Positions 32,596-40,772 of a DNA stretch of 64,000 bases are shown here, piece by piece. Under the pieces are notes generated by a model. The model ran no database searches and had not been told where the DNA came from. It saw only the letters and a list, made by a program, of their open reading frames with translations. This DNA comes from an uncultured bacterium. GTDB taxonomy: Bacteria; Bacillota; Clostridia; Oscillospirales; Ruminococcaceae. Where the stretch lies: positions 1 through 64,000 of the forward strand of contig CAJMLV010000005.1 in NCBI GenBank assembly GCA_905214345.1, given 5' to 3'. Within the stretch, counting starts at the first letter, position 1. Each line of letters starts with the position of its first letter. A program made the translations under genes and the position numbers.

Positions 32596-32616
32596 ATGCG
32601 CAACGTCACTTGCTGA
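32596..32616 (+). CDS. Six-residue leader peptide (MRNVTC)
   Basis: ATG CGC AAC GTC ACT TGC TGA preceded by CGGAGGTGGAAGG, a strong ribosome site. It lies in the 5' leader of a ribosome-protection gene, about 140 bases before an intrinsic terminator. Such short ORFs act as antibiotic sensors in attenuators of ABC-F genes; the role here is inferred from layout. Confidence 0.55.
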   Translation: MRNVTC

Positions 32617-32751
32617 ACGCATGGCTGAACATACCGGCGGGATGACCGCCTTGTTTGCCGTGCCGTTTTGCAGGGGTGACGCTCCGTGCATCCGGCCGCC
32701 TTTTTGCATGCCTGCCGTCCCGCTTTTGCAGGGCGTTGGGGTGTTTTGCTG

Positions 32752-32790
32752 CGGACCGTTTGGGGTGTTCTCTCCTGCGGTCCGTTTTTT
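32752..32790 (+). terminator. Attenuator terminator in the ABC-F leader
   Basis: CGGACCG pairs with CGGTCCG and is followed by six T, ending 35 bases before the ABC-F start. Upstream CGGCCGC (32693-32699) could instead pair with the 5' arm GCGGACCG with one bulged base, giving an antiterminator. Confidence 0.72.
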
Positions 32791-32824
32791 CTTTGGCAAA
32801 AAGGGGCAAAAAGGAGGTTTTTCC

Positions 32825-34336
32825 ATGTCTCTTATTCAAATCCGCAACCTGACCTTTGCTTATCCCGGCAGCTACGACAACGTATTTTCCGGTCTGGACC
32901 TGCGTTTCGATACCAACTGGAAACTGGGTCTGACCGGGCGCAATGGACGAGGCAAGACCACTCTGCTGCGGCTGCTGGCAGGGCAACTGACTCACAGCGG
33001 GCAGATCGACGCCCGCACCGCCTTTGCGTACTTTCCTTTCCCGGTTTCCGCCCCTGATCTACCGGTGGAAGAACTGGCCCGCCGTGTTTGCCCGGTGCAG
33101 GACTGGCAGGTCTGCCGGGAACTGGGGCTGCTGGGACTGGCTCCCGATGTGATGGGGCGCACCTACAACACTCTATCCCACGGAGAACAGACCCGCGTAC
33201 AGCTGGCTCTTTTGTTTTTGCAGCCGGGAAGTTACGCCCTCATTGATGAACCCACCAACCATCTGGATGCCGCCGGGCGCGCCCTGCTGGGAGAATATCT
33301 GAAACAACGACGGGAAGGTTTTATGCTGGTCAGTCACGACCGCGCTTTGCTGGACAGCTGCTGCGACCACATTCTGGCGCTGGAACGCAGCGGCCCCACC
33401 CTGCGCCAGGGAAACTTCTCCACCTGGTGGCAGGAGGTGCAGGACCGGGACGCCCGGGAAGCCGCCGAGAACACCCGGCTGCGGACCGAGATCGACCGGC
33501 TGCACCAGGCAGGGACCCGCACTGCCCGGTGGGCGGACAAGCTGGAAAAGACCAAATTCGACACCCGCAAAGCCGGGCTGCGGCCTGACCGCGGGCACAT
33601 CGGCCATGTATCGGCCAAGATGATGAAGCAAGCCAAGGTCATTGAAGCCCGTCGGGAACAGGCCGCAGCCAAAAAAGCCGCCCTGTTCCATGACCGGGAA
33701 ACGGCGGAACCGCTGAAACTGACGCCGTTGAACCACCATGCCGACCGCTTGGTCAGCGCCCGGGAATTGCAGTTGTTTGCCGCCGGGCAGCCGTTGGGCG
33801 TTCCCCTGACCTTCTCTCTTTGCACCGGGGAACGAATGGCTCTGACCGGCCCCAACGGCTGCGGCAAATCCACCCTGCTGCGACTGCTGACGGGCGAGGA
33901 GATCTCCCATACAGGGCAGCTGGTTACCGCTGCCGGGCTGCGCCTCTCCTATGTCCCCCAAAGCCCCGGATTTTTGCCCGGAACGCCCGTTCAATACGCC
34001 GACCGATGCGGGGTGGATGTGACCCGATTTCTGACCATCCTGCGCAAGTTCGGCTTTGAGCGGGTGCAGTTTGAGAAGGAGATCCGGGATCTGAGCGAAG
34101 GACAGAAGAAAAAGCTGCTGCTGGCCCGGAGTTTGTGCGAATCCGCCCATCTGTACGTGTGGGACGAACCGCTGAACTACCTGGACCTGTACGCCCGGAT
34201 GCAGTTGGAAGAACTTTTGCTGCGGGCAAAGCCCACCCTTTTGTTCGTGGAGCATGACCGGGTCTTCTGTCAGCGCATCGCCACAGCTTTGCTGCCTTTG
34301 GACGGGGATGACACCGTCCTCTCCCCTGCCCGATGA
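32825..34336 (+). CDS. ABC-F ribosomal protection protein, Lsa/Vga-like
   Basis: Cytoplasmic ATPase of 503 residues with two nucleotide-binding domains and no membrane part, as in Lsa-type proteins that dislodge lincosamides, pleuromutilins and streptogramin A from the ribosome. Motifs: Walker A GRNGRGKTTLLRLL and GPNGCGKSTLLRLL; signatures LSHGEQTRVQLALLF and LSEGQKKKLLLARSL; Walker B ALIDEPTNHLD and LYVWDEPLNYLD. The linker (about residues 185-310) is rich in charged helices. AAAGGAGG precedes the ATG, which is well inside a longer fortuitous frame. A leader peptide and terminator upstream suggest antibiotic-induced attenuation. A housekeeping role cannot be excluded. Confidence 0.9.
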   Translation: MSLIQIRNLTFAYPGSYDNVFSGLDLRFDTNWKLGLTGRNGRGKTTLLRLLAGQLTHSGQIDARTAFAYFPFPVSAPDLPVEELARRVCPVQDWQVCRELGLLGLAPDVMGRTYNTLSHGEQTRVQLALLFLQPGSYALIDEPTNHLDAAGRALLGEYLKQRREGFMLVSHDRALLDSCCDHILALERSGPTLRQGNFSTWWQEVQDRDAREAAENTRLRTEIDRLHQAGTRTARWADKLEKTKFDTRKAGLRPDRGHIGHVSAKMMKQAKVIEARREQAAAKKAALFHDRETAEPLKLTPLNHHADRLVSARELQLFAAGQPLGVPLTFSLCTGERMALTGPNGCGKSTLLRLLTGEEISHTGQLVTAAGLRLSYVPQSPGFLPGTPVQYADRCGVDVTRFLTILRKFGFERVQFEKEIRDLSEGQKKKLLLARSLCESAHLYVWDEPLNYLDLYARMQLEELLLRAKPTLLFVEHDRVFCQRIATALLPLDGDDTVLSPAR

Positions 34337-34386
34337 AAAACCGGCCCCCGCCGCGCAGGATCTGCGCACGGCGGGGGCCGGTTTCG
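34337..34386. terminator. Bidirectional terminator between ABC-F gene and phosphofructokinase
   Basis: ACCGGCCCCCGCCG pairs with CGGCGGGGGCCGGT; the minus strand has T5 after the stem, the plus strand TTTCGGTT. Confidence 0.88.
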
Positions 34387-34409
34387 GTTCAGGGGTCAGG
34401 GTGCCGGGA

Positions 34410-35642
34410 TCATTCCGGCAGATAGATGTGATGAGGCAGGCCTTCCACATAAATGGGGGTCAGTTCGGCCTGGATCAGGGGCATGGCGTAGGAGATGAAT
34501 TCCGGCATCATGTCGGTGTGGTCGGCATTGATCCATTCCAGCGGGACCTTCTTTTCCAGGTTGGCCACTTCGCTGATGGGATGCAGTTCGGTGGTGGACT
34601 GGTAAGGGGCGTTGGAAATACGCTTGATGGCCACCATCTCACCGGTATGGCCCTCGAAGGCTGCCTTGACGGCGGCGCCGCCCACCTGGTAGGCTTCGGT
34701 GATGTCGGTGCGGCTGGTCAGGTGTCCGGCGCAGCGCTGCAGGGTGGAAAGCTCGATGCAGCGGGTCTTGGTATCCAGGCGGCGGGCCACGGTGTTGGCC
34801 AGGAACCGGGCGGTACCGGTGAGGGCCTTATGGCCGAAAGCGTCCACGGCGTGCACATCGTCGGCCAGTTCGCAGACATAGCGGCCATCCTCCAGCTTGA
34901 CGCCTTCGGACACGGCAATGACGATGCTGGGCTTCTTCGCCTGCATACGTTCCACCTTTTCCACAAAGCGGTCCACATTGAAGGGAATTTCAGGCAGGCA
35001 GATCATGTCCACGCCCTCGCAGTCTTCCGCCCGGGCCAGAGCTGCCGCAGCGGTAAGCCAGCCGGCGTTGCGGCCCATGATCTCCACGATGGTGACATAC
35101 TTGGTGCCGTAAACGGTGGCGTCGCGGATGATTTCCTTCATTACCACGCCGATGTACTTGGCGGCACTGCCGTAACCGGGGGTATGGTCGGTGACCATCA
35201 GGTCGTTGTCAATGGTCTTGGGCACGCCCATAAAACGAATCTCGCTGCCGATATGGCTGCCGTAATCCGCCAGCTTGCCGATGGTGTCCATGCTGTCGTT
35301 GCCGCCGATGTAGAAGAAATAGCCGATGTCCAGTTCCTTCAGGATCTCGAACAGCTGCTGGTAGACAGCTTCTCCTTCCGGGGTGTGCCAGTCGGGCAGC
35401 TTGTAGCGGCAGCTGCCCAGGTAGCTGGACGGAGTGCGCTTGAGCAGCTCGATGTCCATGGCGCAGGTAAGCTTGTCATCCAGAACGCAGACCCGGCGTT
35501 CCAGCAGACCGGCCACGCCGTGCATCATGCCGTAGACTTTCTCTGCCCCGCGGCGCTTGCAGCTTTCAAATACGCCTGCCAGACTCGCGTTGATGACCGA
35601 AGTGGGACCGCCGGACTGGCCCACAATCGCATTTTTTGCCAT
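34410..35642 (-). CDS. 6-phosphofructokinase, pyrophosphate-dependent type
   Basis: Glycolytic phosphofructokinase of 410 residues. The phosphoryl-donor site reads IGGNDSMDT and VPKTIDND. An Asp after GGN (where ATP enzymes have GGDG) and the Lys in PKTIDND (Gly in ATP enzymes) are the two residues that mark pyrophosphate users. Further marks are IVGQSGGPTSVINASLAG, EIMGRNAGWL and SEGVKLEDG. I start at MAKNAIVGQ, preceded by AGGAGGG. The upstream region has a weak TACACT -10. It is a single-gene unit. Confidence 0.9.
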   Translation of the reverse strand: MAKNAIVGQSGGPTSVINASLAGVFESCKRRGAEKVYGMMHGVAGLLERRVCVLDDKLTCAMDIELLKRTPSSYLGSCRYKLPDWHTPEGEAVYQQLFEILKELDIGYFFYIGGNDSMDTIGKLADYGSHIGSEIRFMGVPKTIDNDLMVTDHTPGYGSAAKYIGVVMKEIIRDATVYGTKYVTIVEIMGRNAGWLTAAAALARAEDCEGVDMICLPEIPFNVDRFVEKVERMQAKKPSIVIAVSEGVKLEDGRYVCELADDVHAVDAFGHKALTGTARFLANTVARRLDTKTRCIELSTLQRCAGHLTSRTDITEAYQVGGAAVKAAFEGHTGEMVAIKRISNAPYQSTTELHPISEVANLEKKVPLEWINADHTDMMPEFISYAMPLIQAELTPIYVEGLPHHIYLPE

Positions 35643-35776
35643 ATTGACCCTCCTGAAATGTCCCGGCGGCATCCTGGCCGCCGTGCTCTTTTTGTCTATC
35701 TCAGTGTAGCATTTCTGCATGTGGTTGACCATTGTTGGAGTTGGCAAAAGCATTTTCCCTTTTGTGCAGCTCACCC

Positions 35777-35845
35777 GTTCCGCTCAGCGGAACAGCGTTT
35801 CACATGGTGAATTTTCCTTTCCCGAACCGTTCCGCTCAGTGGAAC
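35777..35845. repeat. Two copies of a GTTCCGCTCAGYGGAAC palindrome
   Basis: GTTCCGCTCAGCGGAAC (35777-35793) and GTTCCGCTCAGTGGAAC (35829-35845), each a 7-bp arm palindrome preceded by an ATTTTCC(C)TTT stretch. They lie in the gene-free interval 35643-35951 upstream of the phosphofructokinase gene. They could be regulator sites or a small dispersed repeat. Confidence 0.7.
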
Positions 35846-35951
35846 TGCCTCCGCTTTCCGGGCACAAAACAGACCTTCCTATACATTGCAAAAATTGCTT
35901 TTCTTGCTTACATCCGTCTGCCGTCCTTTGCGAATAAAATGTCAAACAAAG

Positions 35952-35994
35952 AAATCCCATTCCTGCACAAACCGCACAGGAATGGGATTTTTTT
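35952..35994. terminator. Terminator after the SGNH gene
   Basis: AAATCCCATTCCTG pairs with CAGGAATGGGATTT, with a T7 run on the plus strand and TTTCTTTG on the minus strand. Confidence 0.85.
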
Positions 35995-35998
35995 CATC

Positions 35999-36982
35999 TC
36001 AGGCAGTCAAGCCAAGCTCCGCCAGCCGCCCGATCAATTTTTGCGTATAAAGGGCCGCACCCTCACTGTTCAGGTGATTGTTGCTGTCGTAGAAAAGGGG
36101 TGCTTCCATGACAGCGTCGGGGTAATCCACCAGCACCGGCAGCCCCAGGGCATCCCGCACCGCATCTGCGTAGGCAGCGTTTTCTTCGGCGCTGCTGGTG
36201 ACACACAGGGCATTGAGAGGGGCGTGGCTGAACAGCACCGTAACGCTTCTGTCCTCCATCCGCCGTGCAAATGCCTGAATGGAATGCAGGTTCTCTTCAT
36301 CCAGCACATCCGGGCCCAGAGCCACCATATCCTGGGTATTGTACTGATGTTCCAGAATGTTGGTGCGTTCCTCGGTCACATCTCCTAACGGGCCGAAAGC
36401 GTCACTGTGGGGCGTCTGGCCGGGGGCGTAATCGTAGCTTGTCCAGTGCAGCCCCTGCAGCGGCGACCAGTCGGTGGGCCACCGCTGGGCCAGGTACCGC
36501 CCGGCGCTGGCTGCCGCGCCCAGCCACAGATCTGGAGGCACACAGGCCCAGGCATCCGGGTCGGTGCCGCAGGCCTGCCACAGAACCAGATAGTCCACCC
36601 CCGTGTCCCGCAGCATCAGGTGTTCCAGCATGAGGATCACCGTGTCTCCGGGTTCGGCGTAGCGGTCCAGCATATTCAGGTACATATCGATGCCCAGGTA
36701 AGCCGTCACCCCCACGCAGTAGGTGGGGCGGCCGGTGGCATCGGCGATGGTCTGGCACTCCACACCGTATTCGGTGACGGAACCACCCGCAATCAGGATA
36801 CGGTTGCCGCCGGGGGTATCCTGCAACAGGTCCAGTTTATAATGCAGGGTATACAAAAGGCTTTGCTGGGACGTTTCGGGCACAAAGCCGATGAGCCCGA
36901 TCAGAAGCACAAAAGGCAGGCAGAGGGCCAGCAAAAAAGCCATCAGTTTGCCCATGTATTTGGCAAATTCTTGTTTTGTCAT
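35999..36982 (-). CDS. SGNH-like membrane-anchored acyltransferase partner
   Basis: A 327-residue protein with one N-terminal membrane helix (about 12-34) and an extracellular SGNH-type domain. GGSVTEYG resembles the block I Ser motif and FYDSNNHLNSEGA the block V Asp/His motif, as in DltD, AlgX and PatB proteins that receive acyl groups from an MBOAT protein. It begins 12 bases after the MBOAT stop. It probably transfers an acyl group to a surface polymer, whose identity is unknown. Confidence 0.82.
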   Translation of the reverse strand: MTKQEFAKYMGKLMAFLLALCLPFVLLIGLIGFVPETSQQSLLYTLHYKLDLLQDTPGGNRILIAGGSVTEYGVECQTIADATGRPTYCVGVTAYLGIDMYLNMLDRYAEPGDTVILMLEHLMLRDTGVDYLVLWQACGTDPDAWACVPPDLWLGAAASAGRYLAQRWPTDWSPLQGLHWTSYDYAPGQTPHSDAFGPLGDVTEERTNILEHQYNTQDMVALGPDVLDEENLHSIQAFARRMEDRSVTVLFSHAPLNALCVTSSAEENAAYADAVRDALGLPVLVDYPDAVMEAPLFYDSNNHLNSEGAALYTQKLIGRLAELGLTA

Positions 36983-36994
36983 GGCACCCTCCCC

Positions 36995-38461
36995 TTAAAA
37001 CTGGAAATAAATGAAGTCCGCCGTGGCGCCGAAAGGCCGGGAGCACAGCGCCGCCAGCACGCCAAAGCACAGGACATAGTAGAATACATACCGCTGCCAG
37101 GGGCGGGCACGGCAGATGGCCCGGAGCGGGTCGGTGCGGTAAACGGCATGCCAGTCATAGACCATCAGTGCTGCGATGAGGGCAAAAGCCACTCCCAGCA
37201 GAGCAAAGGTCAGCCCTGCCGCCTGGGCATAAGCGACCAGATGCACCGGGTTCAACCCCTGGGTCAGGTGGGTCAGCACATACATCAGGTCGGACAGGTC
37301 ATTGGCCCGGAAGAAGATCCAGCCAAATCCCACCACGCAGCAGGTCAGCAGGGTACGCAGCACCGCGAAGGCACACCCCGCAGTGCCTGTCAGGCGGTTC
37401 TGCAGCGCGTCCACCTTGGGCAGGTAGAAGGTCTCGGCACAGAGCCAAAGCCCGTGATACAGCCCCCACAGCACAAAGGTCCAGCTGGCGCCGTGCCACA
37501 AACCACTGAGCAGAAAAGTGATGACCAGATTGCGCAGGTGCCGCCACCGGCTGCAGTGGCTGCCGCCCAACGGGATGTACACATAATCGGTAAACCAGCG
37601 ACTGAGACTGATATGCCAGCGCCGCCAGAATTCCTTTACACTGCGGGCCATGTAGGGGCTTCGGAAGTTTTCCATCAGGTCGATACCCAGCAGCCGGGCA
37701 CTGCCCACCGCAATGTCGGAATAGCCGGAGAAATCGCAGTAGATCTGCACGCTGAACAGGATTGTGGCCAGAATCAGGGTCAGACCGCCCTTGCCTGCCA
37801 GATCATTGTAGACGGTGTTGACATACTCCGCCACAAAATCCGCAATGACCACTTTTTTGAACAGGCCCACACAGATTTTCCGCAATCCGGCGCTGAAGCG
37901 CGCCCTGTCCGGGTCGTGCTTCTGATGCAGCTGGGGCAGCAGATTGCCCGCCCGTTCGATGGGCCCGGCCACCAGTTGGGGGAAAAAGCTCACATACAGC
38001 GCATAGTAGCCGAAGTGGTGTTCGGCTTTCAGGTCGCCGCGGTAGACATCCACCACATAACTCAGGGTCTGGAAGGTGTAAAAGCTGATGCCCACCGGCA
38101 AAACCAGTTCCAGGGTGGTGGGCTGCAAAGGCAGTCCCACCGCCTGCAGCAGCGCCGTCACATTCTGCGAGAAGAAGTTGAAATATTTGAAGAAAAACAG
38201 GCAACCCAGGCATAGCCCTACCCCACCCCAAAGCGCGGCTTTCCGCAGGGTCGGGCGCCGGAAGCGTTCCACCGCCAGGGCGCATATCCAGCTTACGGCA
38301 GTGGTGAACAGGATCAGAACGATGAGTTCCGGGTTCCAGCTCATATAAAAATAGTAGCTGAATCCCAGCAGAGCCGCCCACCGCCAGCGATAAGGCAGCA
38401 AAAAATAGACCAGAACGGCCAGCGGCAGAAACACCGCATAAGCCAGTGAATTGAACAGCAT
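36995..38461 (-). CDS. MBOAT-family membrane O-acyltransferase
   Basis: A 488-residue polytopic protein that moves acyl groups across the membrane for O-acylation of surface glycans (DltB/AlgI/PatA group). The catalytic His lies in SGLWHGASWTF; EFWRRWHISLSRWFTDYVYIPLGG, LPVGISFYTFQTLSYVVDVYRG and FFPQLVAGPIERA are family marks. I use the ATG of MLFNSLAY with GGGGAG 10 bases upstream rather than an earlier TTG. It lies between a TetR regulator and its SGNH partner in one unit. Confidence 0.93.
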   Translation of the reverse strand: MLFNSLAYAVFLPLAVLVYFLLPYRWRWAALLGFSYYFYMSWNPELIVLILFTTAVSWICALAVERFRRPTLRKAALWGGVGLCLGCLFFFKYFNFFSQNVTALLQAVGLPLQPTTLELVLPVGISFYTFQTLSYVVDVYRGDLKAEHHFGYYALYVSFFPQLVAGPIERAGNLLPQLHQKHDPDRARFSAGLRKICVGLFKKVVIADFVAEYVNTVYNDLAGKGGLTLILATILFSVQIYCDFSGYSDIAVGSARLLGIDLMENFRSPYMARSVKEFWRRWHISLSRWFTDYVYIPLGGSHCSRWRHLRNLVITFLLSGLWHGASWTFVLWGLYHGLWLCAETFYLPKVDALQNRLTGTAGCAFAVLRTLLTCCVVGFGWIFFRANDLSDLMYVLTHLTQGLNPVHLVAYAQAAGLTFALLGVAFALIAALMVYDWHAVYRTDPLRAICRARPWQRYVFYYVLCFGVLAALCSRPFGATADFIYFQF

Positions 38462-38488
38462 CGGCAGCAATCTCCCCTTACTCGGTAA

Positions 38489-39052
38489 TCAGGCGTCCTG
38501 CAGCAGGCGGCGCACCGTGGCTGCTGCGTTTTCGGTCAGTTCATCCAGCGTCATGGGCACTTTGCCTGCCAGCCAGTCCCGATACAGGGCAACCACACCC
38601 CCGGAACCGATGCGCATGACCAGCACATACCGGTCATGGTCGGTCACATGAAAGTCCGCTTCGTGCCGGAGCATGTATTCCAGAAAAACCGCCCGCAGTT
38701 TTTCCAACAGAGGCGCAGCGGCATCATTGGTCAGAACTTTTTGGTAAAAGGTCAGGTCCTCCTGCAGCGCCTCCTGAAATTTGCGCAGCAGCACCTCCGG
38801 GTCGGGTACCGTGCCCGGCTCCTGCCCGGCCAGCGCCGTGCGGATGGTACGGCAGCCGTCCTCGGTGATGGTGTCCAGCACATCGGGGATGTTGGCATAG
38901 TGGGCATAAAAGGTTCCCCGGTTGATGTCCGCCCGGGTCACCACATCGGTGACGGTGATCTTATCCAGGGGCTTTTCCTCTATCAGATCCGCCAGGGCGC
39001 GGCAGATCAGCTTGCGTGACCGCACCGCGCTGCGGTATTCGGCTTTTGCCAT
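38489..39052 (-). CDS. TetR-family regulator of the acylation pair
   Basis: A 187-residue regulator with helix-turn-helix LDKITVTDVVTRADINRGTFYAHYANIPDVLD and a Firmicutes-type C-terminal domain. AGGAGGT precedes MAKAEYRS. The gene lies 27 bases ahead of the MBOAT gene in the same direction, so it probably regulates its own operon. Confidence 0.9.
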   Translation of the reverse strand: MAKAEYRSAVRSRKLICRALADLIEEKPLDKITVTDVVTRADINRGTFYAHYANIPDVLDTITEDGCRTIRTALAGQEPGTVPDPEVLLRKFQEALQEDLTFYQKVLTNDAAAPLLEKLRAVFLEYMLRHEADFHVTDHDRYVLVMRIGSGGVVALYRDWLAGKVPMTLDELTENAAATVRRLLQDA

Positions 39053-39099
39053 GGTTGGTACCTCCTGTGGCTCACTCGGCCCCCACGGGCCGCCGTACC

Positions 39100-39128
39100 A
39101 GTATACCGCCCGGAAGTGCAAAAATCAA
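39100..39128 (-). promoter_or_regulatory. Promoter of the TetR-MBOAT-SGNH operon
   Basis: TTGATT, 17 bases, TATACT, about 45 bases before the TetR start. Confidence 0.65.
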
Positions 39129-39175
39129 TACGTGTCCGATTTTATTACAAAGTCGTCTTTTGTGCATCCGTTCAA

Positions 39176-39223
39176 AAAAAGAAAGCCCCCGCCGGGCGGC
39201 GGGAGCCGGGATTTCTTTTTTAC
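39176..39223 (-). terminator. Terminator after the YhfC gene
   Basis: GAAAGCCCCCGCCG pairs imperfectly with CGGCGGGAGCCGGGATTTC, with a run of seven T on the minus strand. Confidence 0.75.
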
Positions 39224-40014
39224 AGCCGGGCGGGTTCGGCGCGCAGATACAGCTGCCGGACCAGCAGAGCGATCAGAACCACCAGAACCAGGGTCGCGAA
39301 CTCGGTGGGCCAGACGGTGAGGATTCCGGCCTGGTACAGCATGGCAGGCAGGTTGGACAACGCATGCAGACCGACAGCCAGCGGATACCCCCAGGCGGGC
39401 AGACGACGGGTGACCACCATCCAGACCAGCACGGACAGCGCCAGATGCAGTCCGATGGCACACACGCGCTCAAAACCGGCTGCCACCCACTGGGTAGCGG
39501 GAACGGCGGCCAGCTGGGCCAGCTGTTCCTGGGCCAGGGTCAGCTGGTCACCTTCCAGTCCGGTGAGCAGGCTTTCGGTGTTGCCGCTGTTGATGGCGTA
39601 CATGACCATCAGATTGTTGATCATGGTCAGCCCCGCCAGCAGAACAGCCTCGATGCCGCCGTGGCCCACGCCGTAGGCAAAACCGATGGCCGGAGATTTG
39701 TCCTTTTTGCACAGGGCTGTCAGGCCGATGTAACGGGCTGTTTCCTCAAAGACACCGGCGGCCAGGCAGCCATACAGGCAGAACACCACCAGATTGTCCC
39801 GGATATTGGGAAACAGGGTGAACACCAGGCTGTGCAGCATCTGTTCCAGCACATAGGCGCTGACGATGAAGCAGAAGGCACCAATCATGATGGCATAGCC
39901 GCTGCCCTTATGCTTGCGGGTAACGGCAATGCCAAGGCCGATGGGCAGGCCGAAAATCACCAGCATGCTCAGCGTAGCGCAGGCCACCGAGGGAAAAGGT
40001 ACGGACGTGGGCAT
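39220..40014 (-). CDS. YhfC-family intramembrane metalloprotease-like protein
   Basis: A 264-residue protein with about seven membrane helices. FEETARYIG (Glu-Glu pair), YGVGHGGIEA and GLHALSNLP form the presumed intramembrane metal site and match the YhfC group related to PrsW/CPBP proteases. GAGGTG precedes the ATG. A single-gene unit; target unknown. Confidence 0.85.
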   Translation of the reverse strand: MPTSVPFPSVACATLSMLVIFGLPIGLGIAVTRKHKGSGYAIMIGAFCFIVSAYVLEQMLHSLVFTLFPNIRDNLVVFCLYGCLAAGVFEETARYIGLTALCKKDKSPAIGFAYGVGHGGIEAVLLAGLTMINNLMVMYAINSGNTESLLTGLEGDQLTLAQEQLAQLAAVPATQWVAAGFERVCAIGLHLALSVLVWMVVTRRLPAWGYPLAVGLHALSNLPAMLYQAGILTVWPTEFATLVLVVLIALLVRQLYLRAEPARL

Positions 40015-40157
40015 AAAAACACCTCATTTTCTTAAAAAAGAGGACGCCGCGCGCAGCGGGAGAAATTTAGACGTTCCTCTAAAATTAAAGCCAATTATAC
40101 CGCACGGGAACAGGGCTGTCAATCGCGGAAAGACACCGTCGAAACTTCAAAAAAAGG

Positions 40158-40186
40158 TTGACAAGCAGTATTTTCCCTGATATAAT
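40158..40186 (+). promoter_or_regulatory. Promoter of tRNA-Lys
   Basis: Perfect TTGACA, 17-base spacer, perfect TATAAT. Confidence 0.92.
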
Positions 40187-40215
40187 GGATAAGCTGTAAT
40201 ACAGCAATATGTTTT

Positions 40216-40291
40216 GTGCCCGTAGCTCAGTTGGTAGAGCATCTGACTTTTAATCAGAGGGTCCAGGATTCGAGTTCCTGCGGGCGCACCA
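40216..40291 (+). tRNA. tRNA-Lys (anticodon TTT), CCA encoded
   Basis: Acceptor GTGCCCG with CGGGCGC, D arm GCTC/GAGC, anticodon stem CTGA/TCAG with loop containing CTTTTAA, T arm with GATTCGAGTTC, discriminator A and encoded CCA. Its 3' half is repeated 14.2 kb downstream, so it is the integration target of a genomic island. Confidence 0.96.
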
Positions 40292-40300
40292 AAACCTCAC
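40246..40300 (+). repeat. Left attachment repeat (attL) in tRNA-Lys
   Basis: This 55-base segment runs from the anticodon loop of tRNA-Lys through CCA to the first arm of its terminator and is identical to 54453-54507. Because it keeps the tRNA complete, it is the copy supplied by the element. Confidence 0.93.
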
Positions 40301-40320
40301 GTTTTTACGTGAGGTTTTTT
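40292..40320 (+). terminator. Terminator after tRNA-Lys
   Basis: AAACCTCACGT pairs with ACGTGAGGTTT around four T, followed by a T run. Confidence 0.9.
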
Positions 40321-40346
40321 CTTTTTTGTCGGAAAAGATCTGCTCC

Positions 40347-40366
40347 TGCACATTTTCTGCACATTT
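40347..40366 (+). repeat. Phased TGCACATTT pair near left island end
   Basis: TGCACATTT at 40347 and again at 40358, 11 bases apart (one helical turn). The same motif in the same orientation recurs at the other island end. They are candidate integrase arm-type sites. The remainder of 40321-40480 contains no gene I can see. Confidence 0.5.
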
Positions 40367-40480
40367 CTCTTTTTTGCTTGTTTTTCGTGCATACGTTGCA
40401 TTTGTTGCATACACCCACAGATTTATGCTAGCAGCGGCAGCGTCAGCCGCTCCTTTCAAGCGGCATCAGCGCTTGTTGAA

Positions 40481-40660
40481 TCAACTCCAAAATTTTGCGG
40501 AAAGACATCCTGTCCGTGCGTTTTGTGGGTTTGCGAGTGGTCTTGCCATTCTCTCCTGTGCAGAATAGAAATCGCGTCCAATGCGTGCCCGATTTTGAAT
40601 ATGAGCGTAAGTGTCAACGAGTATGCCCGCTTGAGCATGACCGGTATTTTGTCCAATTAA
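40481..40660 (-). pseudogene. Tyrosine recombinase (integrase) C-terminal remnant
   Basis: In the minus frame ending at the TGA at 40483-40481, the peptide reads LIGQNTGHAQAGILVDTYAH, then IQNRARIGRDFYSAQERM. This matches the last catalytic box of phage-type tyrosine integrases, with the GH histidine and the nucleophile Tyr in DTYAHI. Nothing upstream continues the frame; the anSME terminator follows. Its position beside attL is where an integrase is expected. The identification rests on about 35 residues. Confidence 0.62.
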
Positions 40661-40694
40661 GAAAAGAGCGCGGGCAGTTCAAACAGCCGCGCTC
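40660..40694 (-). terminator. Terminator after the sulfatase maturase gene
   Basis: GAGCGCGG pairs with CCGCGCTC around an internal GC/GC pair, with TTTTCTT after it on the minus strand. Confidence 0.8.
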
Positions 40695-40772
40695 TCATGA
40701 TTTGCATTATCTTATATATTTTTCTTGCAGCCCATGTTCTATTTTGTCTGACGGCAACAGATCTTTTACCGC

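Noticed and set aside
32588..32824. N-terminal extension of the ABC-F protein
   Set aside because: Open by chance through the attenuator. The ABC-F family begins with the first ATPase domain, and a strong ribosome site precedes 32825.
40456..40656. 66-residue minus-strand ORF with an ATG start
   Set aside because: It is out of frame with the integrase remnant read in the same strand and shows no family features.
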